Below, one piece after another: positions 1 to 6,970 of a stretch of DNA of 11,597 bases. Position 1 is the first letter of the stretch, and the number at the start of each line of letters is the position of its first letter. The translations under genes and the position numbers were made by a program. The notes beneath the pieces are model-generated. The model did no database searches and was not told the DNA's origin. It saw nothing but the letters and a program-made list of their open reading frames with translations. Source of the stretch: Phycisphaerales bacterium UBA4658 (GTDB lineage Bacteria; Planctomycetota; Phycisphaerae; Phycisphaerales; UBA1924); contig DHLW01000058.1 of NCBI GenBank assembly GCA_002405485.1, positions 1 to 11,597 of the forward strand, read 5' to 3'.

Positions 1-1343
1 ATCCACACCTGGCTGGAGGGCTTGGGCTCGCCGGGTGCGGCGGGGCCGCGCTGAGCCGTCCACGTGAAGTGCTTGCCGTCCCGGCTGAACACGGGGAGAA
101 CATCCGCTCCCGCGGCATGGGTCACCCGTGTGTGCATGAGCTGCTGTGGGGAGACCTCGACGCCGATCGGGGGCGTCTGGCAGGCGAAGACCTCGTAGTT
201 GCCGTGGCTCACCTCGCTGGAGCCGTACACCAGGAACTTCCCGCTTGGGTGGAAGTACGGAGCCCAGTTCACGTGCTGGTTGTCGGTGATCTGATGCTCA
301 CGCTCGATGCCCACGGGCACGCCGTCCACGAACTTCAGATCGGCGACGAAGATCTGCAGCTTGTCGTCGCCCTTGCGATCAGACCGATAGCAGATGCGCG
401 TCCCCGACGCGTCGAAGAACGGCCCGCCGTCGTACCCGTCGGCGACCACAAGAGCGTGGTGCTCGCCGGTTCTGGCATCGAAGACGAAGATGTCGGCGTC
501 GTCCTTGTCGCGGGTCGGTTCCGCACGCACCTGGGCATAGAGAATGAACCGGCCGTCGTTCGACCACGAGCACTCGGCGGTGTATTTGGGCTTCTCAAAC
601 ACCGGCATGGCCGAGGTCCACGACTTCACCGCCCGCAGATCCGGCGCCGCCTTGTCCAGACGGGCGAACATCTCCGCTGAGCGACTCAGGGACTGCTCGG
701 GCGTGGCCTTGGGATCACGCAGGATCGGCTCGTATTCGCGCATGATGGCCTCGAGCTCGGCGGATTGGCGTGCAATCGGCGAGCCCTCGGGCTGGTCCTT
801 CACGATCGCGCTCACGCCGCGCTCGACAATCTCCATCTCGTCGGGAAACTGCCAGACATAGCTTCGCGTGCCGACCCGGAAGCCTGGTTTCTCCCGGTTC
901 TGCGGCGCGACCAGCGTGGAGCCAAAGAGCACCCGAAACGGCTGGGTCGGATGGAACCACCCGCACGTGTTCGCTGACCCTTCAGGGCTGATCCGGATCG
1001 GCTCCTCGATCCCGACGATGCGGACGCGGTCGCCCTCGCCCTCATACCGCAGCTTGGCGACGTACATCGCGTAGAACACCTCCGGCTCCTTGCCCTTTTC
1101 GGGAACGGGCACGGCCTGGAAGACGATCCACCGCGGCGGCGACTGGTGATCAAAGTACGCCTCTCCAGCCTTGATGAAGCGATCACGCGAGGTGATCTGC
1201 ACATGCTCGATCAGCAATGGAGCTTCCGCCGAGCGCCATTCATCGGGCCCGGGCGACTGAGATCCGGGCTGCGCAATCCCGGCGACCGCGGTGACGGCGA
1301 TGACATGGGCGAGCACGACGGCACTGGTGAGTGTGGCAAGCAT
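1..1343 (-). CDS. Exported TolB/PD40-type beta-propeller protein (3' end beyond the window)
   Basis: Reading the minus strand from ATG at 1343 gives 447 open codons that run off the window edge, so the C-terminus is missing. An in-frame TGA at 1352-1350 makes this ATG the first possible start; a GGAG lies 13 nt upstream. Residues 1-24 are a hydrophobic signal-like segment with possible cleavage after GIA (24), though it lacks the usual N-terminal Lys/Arg. From about residue 255 come repeats of the WD40-like/PD40 type: SWSNDGRFILYA (259-270), FFDASGTRICYRSDRKG (309-325), YFHPSGKFLVYGSSE (363-377) and VFSRDGKHFTW (418-428). In TolB-type proteins such repeats form a propeller used for binding. 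Residues 25-250 are less clear, with a possible further blade at CGWFHPTQPFRVLFGST (127-143). It probably acts outside the cytoplasm; ligand unknown. Family is fairly secure, function is not. It lies codirectional with and downstream of the Nfu-like gene, 173 bp away. That gap shows no convincing gene or terminator. Confidence 0.85.
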   Translation of the reverse strand, partial: MLATLTSAVVLAHVIAVTAVAGIAQPGSQSPGPDEWRSAEAPLLIEHVQITSRDRFIKAGEAYFDHQSPPRWIVFQAVPVPEKGKEPEVFYAMYVAKLRYEGEGDRVRIVGIEEPIRISPEGSANTCGWFHPTQPFRVLFGSTLVAPQNREKPGFRVGTRSYVWQFPDEMEIVERGVSAIVKDQPEGSPIARQSAELEAIMREYEPILRDPKATPEQSLSRSAEMFARLDKAAPDLRAVKSWTSAMPVFEKPKYTAECSWSNDGRFILYAQVRAEPTRDKDDADIFVFDARTGEHHALVVADGYDGGPFFDASGTRICYRSDRKGDDKLQIFVADLKFVDGVPVGIEREHQITDNQHVNWAPYFHPSGKFLVYGSSEVSHGNYEVFACQTPPIGVEVSPQQLMHTRVTHAAGADVLPVFSRDGKHFTWTAQRGPAAPGEPKPSSQVW

Positions 1344-1516
1344 GGTCGATCAAGAACTCCGGTTGTCGGGCAGGTGCGGCGACGTTCGCGGGCCCAGGTG
1401 CATGATGTCGATCCGGACCTTCCGGGCCTGTGGTCCTTCAGCCGATTGTTGTGCCCTGCCCGGTCGTGGCTGAGGCCAGACCCGCCAGCCCCGTCTTGAC
1501 ACGCAGTGGCGGAGCG

Positions 1517-1870
1517 TCAGTCCACGGCGACGATGCCGCGAACCTCAGGGACATGGGTCTTCAGGTTGCGCTCGATGCCGGTCTGCAGGGTCACGCTTGA
1601 CGATGGGCAGCCCACGCACGCGCCGTGCATGCGGATCTGCACCATGCGATCCTGAGTGACGCCGACGAGTTCGATGTCTCCGCCGTCGGCCTGCACCGCG
1701 GGCCGGATCAGGTCGATCACCTTCCGGATGCGGTCCATCGTCTGGATTGAGAATGGGCCGGGCGAGGGCTGGACCGCACCGAGAACGCCGACGCGAGACG
1801 TGGTGTCGTGCGCGTTCGTGTGCTGGGGTGGGTGGACCCTGACGGAGTTCTGGGGGGACGCTCGCTCCAC
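1517..1870 (-). CDS. NifU C-terminal-domain (Nfu-type) iron-sulfur scaffold protein
   Basis: The C-terminal 73 residues are a standard NifU-C/Nfu domain: it starts MDRIRKVIDLIRPAVQADGG and carries the cluster-binding CxxC in HGACVGCPSSS, then VTLQTGIE and HVPEV. These proteins hold and transfer a [4Fe-4S] cluster to client enzymes in the cytoplasm. The start is uncertain. The usual family start would be ATG at 1738, giving 73 aa. I prefer GTG at 1870 (117 aa): a TATACT box ends exactly 6 nt before it, and the extra 44 codons have coding-like composition (third-position GC about 84%, above positions 1 and 2). That extension is Pro/Ser/Thr-rich and unlike any domain I know, so it could instead be a 132-nt leader. 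Neither start has a clear Shine-Dalgarno. No other Fe-S assembly gene is adjacent. Confidence 0.88.
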   Translation of the reverse strand: MERASPQNSVRVHPPQHTNAHDTTSRVGVLGAVQPSPGPFSIQTMDRIRKVIDLIRPAVQADGGDIELVGVTQDRMVQIRMHGACVGCPSSSVTLQTGIERNLKTHVPEVRGIVAVD

Positions 1871-1876
1871 GACGGG

Positions 1877-1882
1877 AGTATA
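1877..1882 (-). promoter_or_regulatory. Candidate -10 box (TATACT) for the Nfu-type gene
   Basis: On the minus strand TATACT matches the sigma-70 -10 consensus at 5 of 6 positions. It is followed by exactly six bases (CCCGTC) and then GTG at 1870, so a normal start site would fall on or next to the start codon and give a leaderless mRNA. No good -35 was found: the best at 16 bp is GTCCAA, which is weak. Confidence 0.5.
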
Positions 1883-1923
1883 GGTTGCCGCCGGCGTGTT
1901 GGACCGTTGTCCACGCTGACCGC

Positions 1924-1929
1924 TAACAT
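1924..1929 (+). promoter_or_regulatory. Candidate -10 box (TAACAT) for the lipoprotein gene
   Basis: TAACAT fits TAnnnT and ends 7 nt before ATG at 1937, which has no Shine-Dalgarno. A TTGGAC resembling a -35 lies 19 bp upstream, a long spacer. It diverges from the Nfu promoter, with about 41 bp between the two -10 boxes. If the upstream ATG at 1928 were the true start, this box could not be its promoter. Confidence 0.35.
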
Positions 1930-1936
1930 GCCCGCA

Positions 1937-3511
1937 ATGAACACCGCCGCATTCGGACGCCGTCTCGGGTTGGGCATGTGGGTCTGCTGCGCGAGCATGA
2001 TCGTGGCGGGCGGGTGCTCGTCGGACCAGGCGCCGGGGGTGACCGGCGAGAGCGTGGTGGACGTCAAGAACGCCGAGCTTCAGGGAAACCAGCGATTGAT
2101 CGCCCTGGAGAACCTGTGGGCCGGAGTTGCGGGCGATCCGGCAAAGCTGGCGTCGACGCGCGAGACGACCAAGGAGATTCTCTGGAAAAGCAGTGCGCCC
2201 CAGAAACTCCGCGAGCGAGCGTGGGCGCTGCTGATGACCGATGAGTCCCCGGAGGGGCAGGCCGACACCCGGAGTTTCCTCAGGTTGCGCCTGCCGACGG
2301 AGACCCAGTGGCCCCTGATCAGCGCGATGTGCCAGAGCGTGATCGAGAAGTCCGGCGGCCCCGAGCGGGAGGCCTGGCAGAGCGTGACGGCATCGCTGGT
2401 GCGGTCATACGCCCGGAAGGTGCCAACGCCGGTGGATGCCGACCGCCCGGAACGCGACGCGATCCTGGCTCTGCACCCCGGACGCGAGCTCGAGGCGGTG
2501 GTGTTCGACGTCTTTGTGCGACCCGCGCAGATGGGCGCTCCGGCCCGGCCGGATGATTTTCTGGAGAAGTCCCGGAGCGCGGCGTGGGAGCTGCTCGGGC
2601 GGCTCGATCCCAGCGGAGCCAAGCGCACGACCCTGGCAGCGCAGGCCGAAAACTCCAGCGAACCCGCCGTACGCGACATCAATCGGGCCGCCCGCGAGCT
2701 GGGAGTCGTGCCGATCACGGCTTCGGAGCTGAACTGGCTCGGAGCGCTCATGTCCGACAAGGACAAGCGGGCCGCGGCCTGGTGGTCGCAGGCATCCGCG
2801 GCCATGGCCCGACTGTCCGCAGAGCAGCGGACCGGTCTGCAGATGCGACACCTTGAGCCCGTGCGATGGGCCAGCGAGCACAGGCCACAATGGGTATCGG
2901 CGTCTCGAGATCAGCTTCTGGCGGAGCTCTCGTCCCGCCTCGACGGTCGGCGCATCTGGCGGAAGTCCCAGGGGCTGGGCCTCGGCGAGGAGATCAGCAG
3001 AGAAGCCCTTGCGGAGAATCTCGATCGCATCACCTGGGGCGATGCGCTGGCCATCCTGATCGTCGACGAGGCCTTGCAGTCGCAGACCCTCAGGTCCGAG
3101 CTCTGGCTGCAGGCCGGCGCCGATCGCGCAGACTCTTCTTGTGAGCACGGCGGCGTGCTCTGGGCCCGAGAGTTCGGCGGCAAGCCGATCGAGGGTGAGG
3201 CTTTCTCGGTGCGAGGCTACCAGCCCAGAACCACGCAGCGCGTCAACGACCGGACCTTCACCGCACCCGAGGAGATGTTCGCCGACAGCCCTCGATCTCT
3301 GGCTCATTACCACTTCCACGTGCAATCGCCCAACAACGGCGAATACGCCGGCCCCGGTCGCGGCGACATCGAGTACGCCGAGTCGCACGGCCGAACCTGT
3401 CTGGTGTTCACCAGCGTGCGCGACGGGCTCATGAACGTCGACATCTACACCCGGGGCGGCGAGCGAGGGCCGGTGACCATCGATCTTGGAGCGATCCGCG
3501 CGGCGCGATAG
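1937..3511 (+). CDS. Predicted lipoprotein of unknown function with a JAMM-like C-terminal motif
   Basis: I do not recognise the family. From ATG at 1937 the product is 524 aa; an in-frame ATG at 1928 would add three residues, and the reading frame stays open to 1808 without coding support. The N-terminus has two Arg, a hydrophobic stretch and a lipobox-like IVAGGC followed by SSD, predicting a lipid-anchored envelope protein. The middle (about 40-400) is Ala/Arg/Leu-rich and probably helical, with no motif I know. The C-terminal 120 residues differ: Glu403 in CEHGGVLWA, then HYHFH (His457/459/461), a GPGRGD with Asp477, and a strand-like CLVFTS. The order Glu...HxH...Asp resembles JAMM/JAB metalloproteases, but the usual Pro-Ser before Asp is absent and the HxH-to-Asp spacing is 16 instead of about 11. 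It is followed after 38 bp by the M48 protease gene, probably in one transcript. The gene is certain; the enzymatic reading is speculative. Confidence 0.85.
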   Translation: MNTAAFGRRLGLGMWVCCASMIVAGGCSSDQAPGVTGESVVDVKNAELQGNQRLIALENLWAGVAGDPAKLASTRETTKEILWKSSAPQKLRERAWALLMTDESPEGQADTRSFLRLRLPTETQWPLISAMCQSVIEKSGGPEREAWQSVTASLVRSYARKVPTPVDADRPERDAILALHPGRELEAVVFDVFVRPAQMGAPARPDDFLEKSRSAAWELLGRLDPSGAKRTTLAAQAENSSEPAVRDINRAARELGVVPITASELNWLGALMSDKDKRAAAWWSQASAAMARLSAEQRTGLQMRHLEPVRWASEHRPQWVSASRDQLLAELSSRLDGRRIWRKSQGLGLGEEISREALAENLDRITWGDALAILIVDEALQSQTLRSELWLQAGADRADSSCEHGGVLWAREFGGKPIEGEAFSVRGYQPRTTQRVNDRTFTAPEEMFADSPRSLAHYHFHVQSPNNGEYAGPGRGDIEYAESHGRTCLVFTSVRDGLMNVDIYTRGGERGPVTIDLGAIRAAR

Positions 3512-3523
3512 GCCGCGCGGATC
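3493..3523 (+). promoter_or_regulatory. Perfect 12-bp stem hairpin enclosing the lipoprotein stop codon
   Basis: GATCCGCGCGGC (3493-3504) pairs perfectly with GCCGCGCGGATC (3512-3523) around a 7-nt loop that contains the TAG stop (3509-3511). It is immediately followed by a second self-complementary block, CCCGCGCGGG (3524-3533). There is no T-run, so it is not a classic intrinsic terminator. It lies just before the ribosome-binding site of the M48 gene and could set relative expression, stabilise the upstream message or partly terminate. Confidence 0.65.
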
Positions 3524-3533
3524 CCCGCGCGGG

Positions 3534-3540
3534 AAGGGAG
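3534..3540 (+). promoter_or_regulatory. Shine-Dalgarno AAGGGAG supporting a TTG start for the M48 protease
   Basis: AAGGGAG ends 9 nt before TTG at 3550. The first in-frame ATG (3565) would be 24 nt away, too far for this site, so TTG is the better start. Confidence 0.65.
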
Positions 3541-3549
3541 TCGGCGACG

Positions 3550-5148
3550 TTGCTGCACATCTGGATGATCGTGCTGATCGCATCGGTCGTGCTGCATGAC
3601 GGGCTGCCGGGGGACGGAGTCGGGTCTGGCATAGCGCCGCGTCCGCCGACCTCTCTGGACTGGATCGCAACCGGTGCGATGCTCCTGGCGATGGTGGCGA
3701 TCGCCGCCGCCACTCATGCCGTCTGCTGGGCCGCCACGCGCATGATCGATCGCCGCGGATCCCTCGCCGCCGTCCGATCCGCAGACCGCATGCTTTTGGC
3801 CGGCCAGACCCTGGCTGTCGTTACGCATGTCCTGGGCGTGTTCATCGGCGGATGGGTGGATGTGGTCCGCTGGGGTCTTGGCGTCGGCGACCTGATCATC
3901 GTCGACGAGGCGATCGCGATTCTCCCGGCGATCATGGTGATCGCCGTCGGGTGGTGGTCGTTCTACCCCATCGAACGCCGCCTGCGAGAGTCGGTCTGGA
4001 TGCGCGTGCTGGAAGAAGGCCATCCCCTCTACCCGACCCCGACGCGATCTCAGTTCGTCCTCTCCAGCGTTCGGCACCAGCTTCTGCTCACGCTCGTCCC
4101 GCTGCTCATGATCGGGGCCTGGTCCGAATCGGTGGATCGCGCCCTTGGCTGGATCCACCGCGGGGGCGCCGATGCTCTGCTCCCCGCGGCGGGAGAGTGG
4201 CTCAGGCAGTCCCCGGACCATCCCGCCATCGCCGGGCTCATCGGTCGGATCGTCGGCGTGATCGTGGTTCTCTGCGTCTCGTCGCTGGTCATGCGTTGCG
4301 TCTGGGAGACCATCCGGCTGAGCGACGGCCCGCTGCGCGACCGCCTGCTCGGGCTCTGCGGCCGCGCGGAAGTCCGCGTGCGAGACCTCCTGGTTTGGCG
4401 AACCCGCGGAACCATGGTCAACGGCGCCGCCATGGGCCTGGTCGCGCCGCTCCGGTACATCCTGCTCACCGATGCGCTGCTGGATCACCTGCCCACGCGG
4501 CAGGTCGAGAGCGTCATGGCCCATGAGATCGCCCACGTTCGACATCGGCACATTCCCTGGTTGCTGGCGGCGCTCATCGGTTCCATCGGTGTCTTTGGCG
4601 TGCTCAGCGTCCTCCCCGTCTGGGGGCTCTCGATCTGGCTCGCGCCCGCCGGGATCGACGACGATCGCACGCCCCCCTGGTGGCTTGTCAACGCCGAGGC
4701 GCTCATGGCCGGTCCGATGCTCGCGGGCGTCCTTCTCACCTTCGGCTGGGTCAGCCGGCGATTCGAGTGGCAGGCCGACGCGTTCGCTGCACGCCTGCTC
4801 TCGATCGATCCCGACACCCCGCTACCGCCGGGCGTCCAGTCGCCGGAGCGCGTCACCCAGGAATCCGTCGATGCGATGGTCGGCGCTCTCGCGTCCGTCG
4901 CCGAGCTCAACCACATCCCGATCCAGAGGCGGAGCTTCCGTCACGGGTCCATCCGCGTGCGTCAGCGCCGCCTGAACACGCTCGTCGGGCGACCGCTGAA
5001 TACGCTCCCGATCGACCGCCAGGTCCGATGGATCAAGGGAGCGATCGTCGTGGCCCTGATCCTCACCGCGGCGATGGTCGTCCTGGAGACGACGCTCCTG
5101 TCCGGGCTCCTTGACGCCGGATCAGCTCGCTCGGAGGCCGGCAGATGA
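3550..5148 (+). CDS. Polytopic membrane M48 (Ste24/HtpX-type) zinc metalloprotease
   Basis: The 532-aa product carries the M48 zinc signature HEIAH (His325, Glu326, His329), preceded by the typical VNGAAMG...ILLTDALLD...ESVMA region (290-324), and the third ligand Glu406 in RRFEWQADAFA, where M48 enzymes usually have ExxxD (Asp410 here). Hydrophobic segments lie at about 1-17, 40-60, 82-102, 115-137, 176-191, 227-250, 336-364, 384-402 and 496-520, so it is an integral membrane protease with the active site at the cytoplasmic face if it follows Ste24/HtpX. Relatives cut membrane or misfolded proteins or CAAX-type substrates; its substrate is not predictable. The long N-terminal membrane portion is more Ste24-like than HtpX-like. 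It starts at TTG with a strong ribosome-binding site. Its last four bases (ATGA) overlap the dapF start. Confidence 0.92.
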   Translation: MLHIWMIVLIASVVLHDGLPGDGVGSGIAPRPPTSLDWIATGAMLLAMVAIAAATHAVCWAATRMIDRRGSLAAVRSADRMLLAGQTLAVVTHVLGVFIGGWVDVVRWGLGVGDLIIVDEAIAILPAIMVIAVGWWSFYPIERRLRESVWMRVLEEGHPLYPTPTRSQFVLSSVRHQLLLTLVPLLMIGAWSESVDRALGWIHRGGADALLPAAGEWLRQSPDHPAIAGLIGRIVGVIVVLCVSSLVMRCVWETIRLSDGPLRDRLLGLCGRAEVRVRDLLVWRTRGTMVNGAAMGLVAPLRYILLTDALLDHLPTRQVESVMAHEIAHVRHRHIPWLLAALIGSIGVFGVLSVLPVWGLSIWLAPAGIDDDRTPPWWLVNAEALMAGPMLAGVLLTFGWVSRRFEWQADAFAARLLSIDPDTPLPPGVQSPERVTQESVDAMVGALASVAELNHIPIQRRSFRHGSIRVRQRRLNTLVGRPLNTLPIDRQVRWIKGAIVVALILTAAMVVLETTLLSGLLDAGSARSEAGR

Positions 5149-6089
5149 AGTTCGTCAAGATGCACGGGTGCGGAAACGACTACGTCTATGTCGACGCCGT
5201 GACCGACCCGCGTCTGGCCCGGCGCGTGGCCTCCTCTTCCTGGCCCGCGCTCGTTCGTCGCGTGAGCGATCGGCACACCGGAGTCGGATCCGACGGGGTC
5301 ATCGCGATCTGTCCGCCCACTGCTCAGGGAAAGTCGCGACGGGCCCAGGTTCGCATGCGCATGTTCAACGCCGACGGGTCCGAGAGCGGCATGTGCGGCA
5401 ACGGCGTCCGCTGCGTCGCCAAGTTCGCGCACGATCGCCTGGGGATCTCCGGTCCTCGCATCCGTGTGCAGACCGGCGCGGGCGTGCTCGATATCGACGT
5501 GCTCCTCTCGAACCGACGGATGACCGGCGCCACCGTCAACATGGGCAGGCCCAGGGAGGGCCTCGCGGCCAACCACGTGCTCCAGCGAGCACTCGCGTTC
5601 CGAGGTGTCGGGCCCCACTGGGGCGTCGATCGCGACGGACAGGTCCTCGTCGGCGTCTTCGTGTCCATGGGCAATCCGCACATGGTCGTCTTCGAGCCCG
5701 TCGACGGCGGCTTGCCCAGAACCATGACCCCCGCCGACGTCCGCCGCGTGGATCTGGCCAGACTCGGGCCGCTCTTTGAGACCCACCCCGCCTTCGCCCG
5801 AAGGATGAACGTCCACTTCGCGGGCGTTCCGAGCGGTCGCGGCATGGCCAGGCGGATCGTCATGCGGACGTGGGAGCGCGGCGCCGGCATCACCCAGGCC
5901 TGCGGCACCGGTGCGTGCGCCGTGGCCGTCGCGGGCGTGCTCACCCGCCGATGCGAGCCGGAGGTCGATGTCGAGCTTCCCGGCGGCACCCTGCACATCC
6001 GGTGGGACCGTCAAACCGGGCATGTGTTCATGACCGGCGAGGCCGTGGAGGTGTTCGAGGGCGTCTGGCCCGGGGGAGCCGATCGATGA
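5145..6089 (+). CDS. dapF: Diaminopimelate epimerase
   Basis: DapF converts LL- to meso-diaminopimelate in the cytoplasm, the last step before lysine and a building block of peptidoglycan. The 314-aa product has the whole family pattern: MKFVKMHGCGNDYVYVD at the N-terminus, NADGSESGMCGNG with catalytic Cys84, SMGNPHMVVF, the substrate-binding WERGAG, and ACGTGA with catalytic Cys253, then the ELPGGTLHIRW end. Both halves of the two-cysteine, PLP-independent site are present, so it should be active. It is about 40 residues longer than many DapF proteins; the extra length includes residues around 20-45 and loops of the second half. A GGAGG ends 7 nt before the ATG, and start and stop both overlap neighbours by ATGA, indicating translational coupling to the M48 gene and to the acetyltransferase gene. 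Confidence 0.97.
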   Translation: MKFVKMHGCGNDYVYVDAVTDPRLARRVASSSWPALVRRVSDRHTGVGSDGVIAICPPTAQGKSRRAQVRMRMFNADGSESGMCGNGVRCVAKFAHDRLGISGPRIRVQTGAGVLDIDVLLSNRRMTGATVNMGRPREGLAANHVLQRALAFRGVGPHWGVDRDGQVLVGVFVSMGNPHMVVFEPVDGGLPRTMTPADVRRVDLARLGPLFETHPAFARRMNVHFAGVPSGRGMARRIVMRTWERGAGITQACGTGACAVAVAGVLTRRCEPEVDVELPGGTLHIRWDRQTGHVFMTGEAVEVFEGVWPGGADR

Positions 6090-6970
6090 ACGCGCCCATC
6101 GAGCTGCATCTGGGTGTGCGCGTCCGACCGGAGAATCAGCCGGCATTCGAGACGTTCCTGCGCGAGGCGATCCCGGTCTACGAGCAGAACGGGGGCATGC
6201 GCGTTCGCGTGATCAAGAGTCTGGCCGATCCCTGCCACATGCTCGAGATCATCGAGTATGCCGACCGAGCGACGTTCGATGCCGATCAGGTCCGCGTGCA
6301 GACCGATCCGGTTCTGCGAGCGCTCCTGCAGCGATGGCATGCTCTCCTGGACGGCCCGCCGACCGTCGTCTCCTGGATCGACTCGACCGCGGCCTGCGCG
6401 CCCTGGCCCCCGGAGTTGCCGCTCCTGCGAACGCGACGCCTGCTGCTCAGGGCGTTTCAGGAGGCCGACGTGGATCGTGTCGTCGAGCTGTGCGCCGACG
6501 CCGAGATCGCCCGCAACACGCTCTTCACTCCGCATCCCTACACCCGCGACGCCGCCCTCGCGTGGCTGCACTCGCACCACCGCGCGATGCGCGCGAGTCG
6601 CGGGCCAACCTACGCCATCACCGTCGATGACGAGCTCGTCGGTGCGATCGGCCTCGGAGTGGATGCGGCCCACAATCGGGCGGAGCTTGGATACTGGATC
6701 GGCAAGAAGCACTGGAATCGCGGCATCGCCTCGGAAGCCGCCGCCGCGATGCTCGAACACGGGTTCTCCACGCTCAACCTCGGGCGCATCTTCGCCGGGC
6801 ACTATCTGGCGAATCCCGCGTCGGGCAAGGTTCTGCGCCGCATCGGAATGCTGCACGAGGGCACCTTCCGACGCCATGTCCTCCGGTTCGGCGTCTGGCA
6901 TGACGTGGAGATGTACGCCCTGCTCAAGACCGACTGGCTCGCACCCCGCCCGGCGGAGTCCGCCTCATGA
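6086..6970 (+). CDS. Fusion of an ABM/NIPSNAP-like domain with a RimJ/RimL-type GNAT acetyltransferase
   Basis: The 294-aa product has two parts. Residues 1-100 (ELHLGVRVRPENQPAFETFL, then a second strand pair at MRVRVIKS and MLEIIEYAD, and DPVLRALLQRW) have the strand-helix-strand-strand-helix rhythm of a small dimeric alpha-beta barrel such as ABM or NIPSNAP; this is pattern-based and less certain. Residues 111-285 are a RimL-like GNAT: LLRTRRLLLRAF, the YAITVDDELVGAIGL strands, the acetyl-CoA loop WNRGIASEA (210-217) and the conserved Asn243 in NPASGKVLRRIGM. Such enzymes acetylate N-terminal or small-molecule amines; the acceptor is unknown. The start ATG at 6086 has a GGGGGAG 7 nt upstream and overlaps dapF by ATGA; the stop overlaps the M20 gene likewise. 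Confidence 0.9.
   Translation: MNAPIELHLGVRVRPENQPAFETFLREAIPVYEQNGGMRVRVIKSLADPCHMLEIIEYADRATFDADQVRVQTDPVLRALLQRWHALLDGPPTVVSWIDSTAACAPWPPELPLLRTRRLLLRAFQEADVDRVVELCADAEIARNTLFTPHPYTRDAALAWLHSHHRAMRASRGPTYAITVDDELVGAIGLGVDAAHNRAELGYWIGKKHWNRGIASEAAAAMLEHGFSTLNLGRIFAGHYLANPASGKVLRRIGMLHEGTFRRHVLRFGVWHDVEMYALLKTDWLAPRPAESAS

Noticed and set aside
69-1499. Several plus-strand open frames over the first 1.5 kb
   Set aside because: The minus strand holds one continuous frame with a signal peptide and PD40 repeats covering the same bases; the plus-strand frames have no domains.
1495-1500. TTGACA matching a -35 box on the plus strand
   Set aside because: No -10 box at suitable spacing, and it would transcribe antisense into the Nfu-type gene.
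2405-4551. Long minus-strand open frames opposite the lipoprotein and M48 genes
   Set aside because: They overlap each other and well-supported plus-strand genes, and their products are low-complexity Arg/Asp/His-rich strings.
4962-6146. Minus-strand open frame of 394 codons opposite dapF
   Set aside because: dapF is certain on the plus strand; the antisense product has no motif and typical shadow composition.
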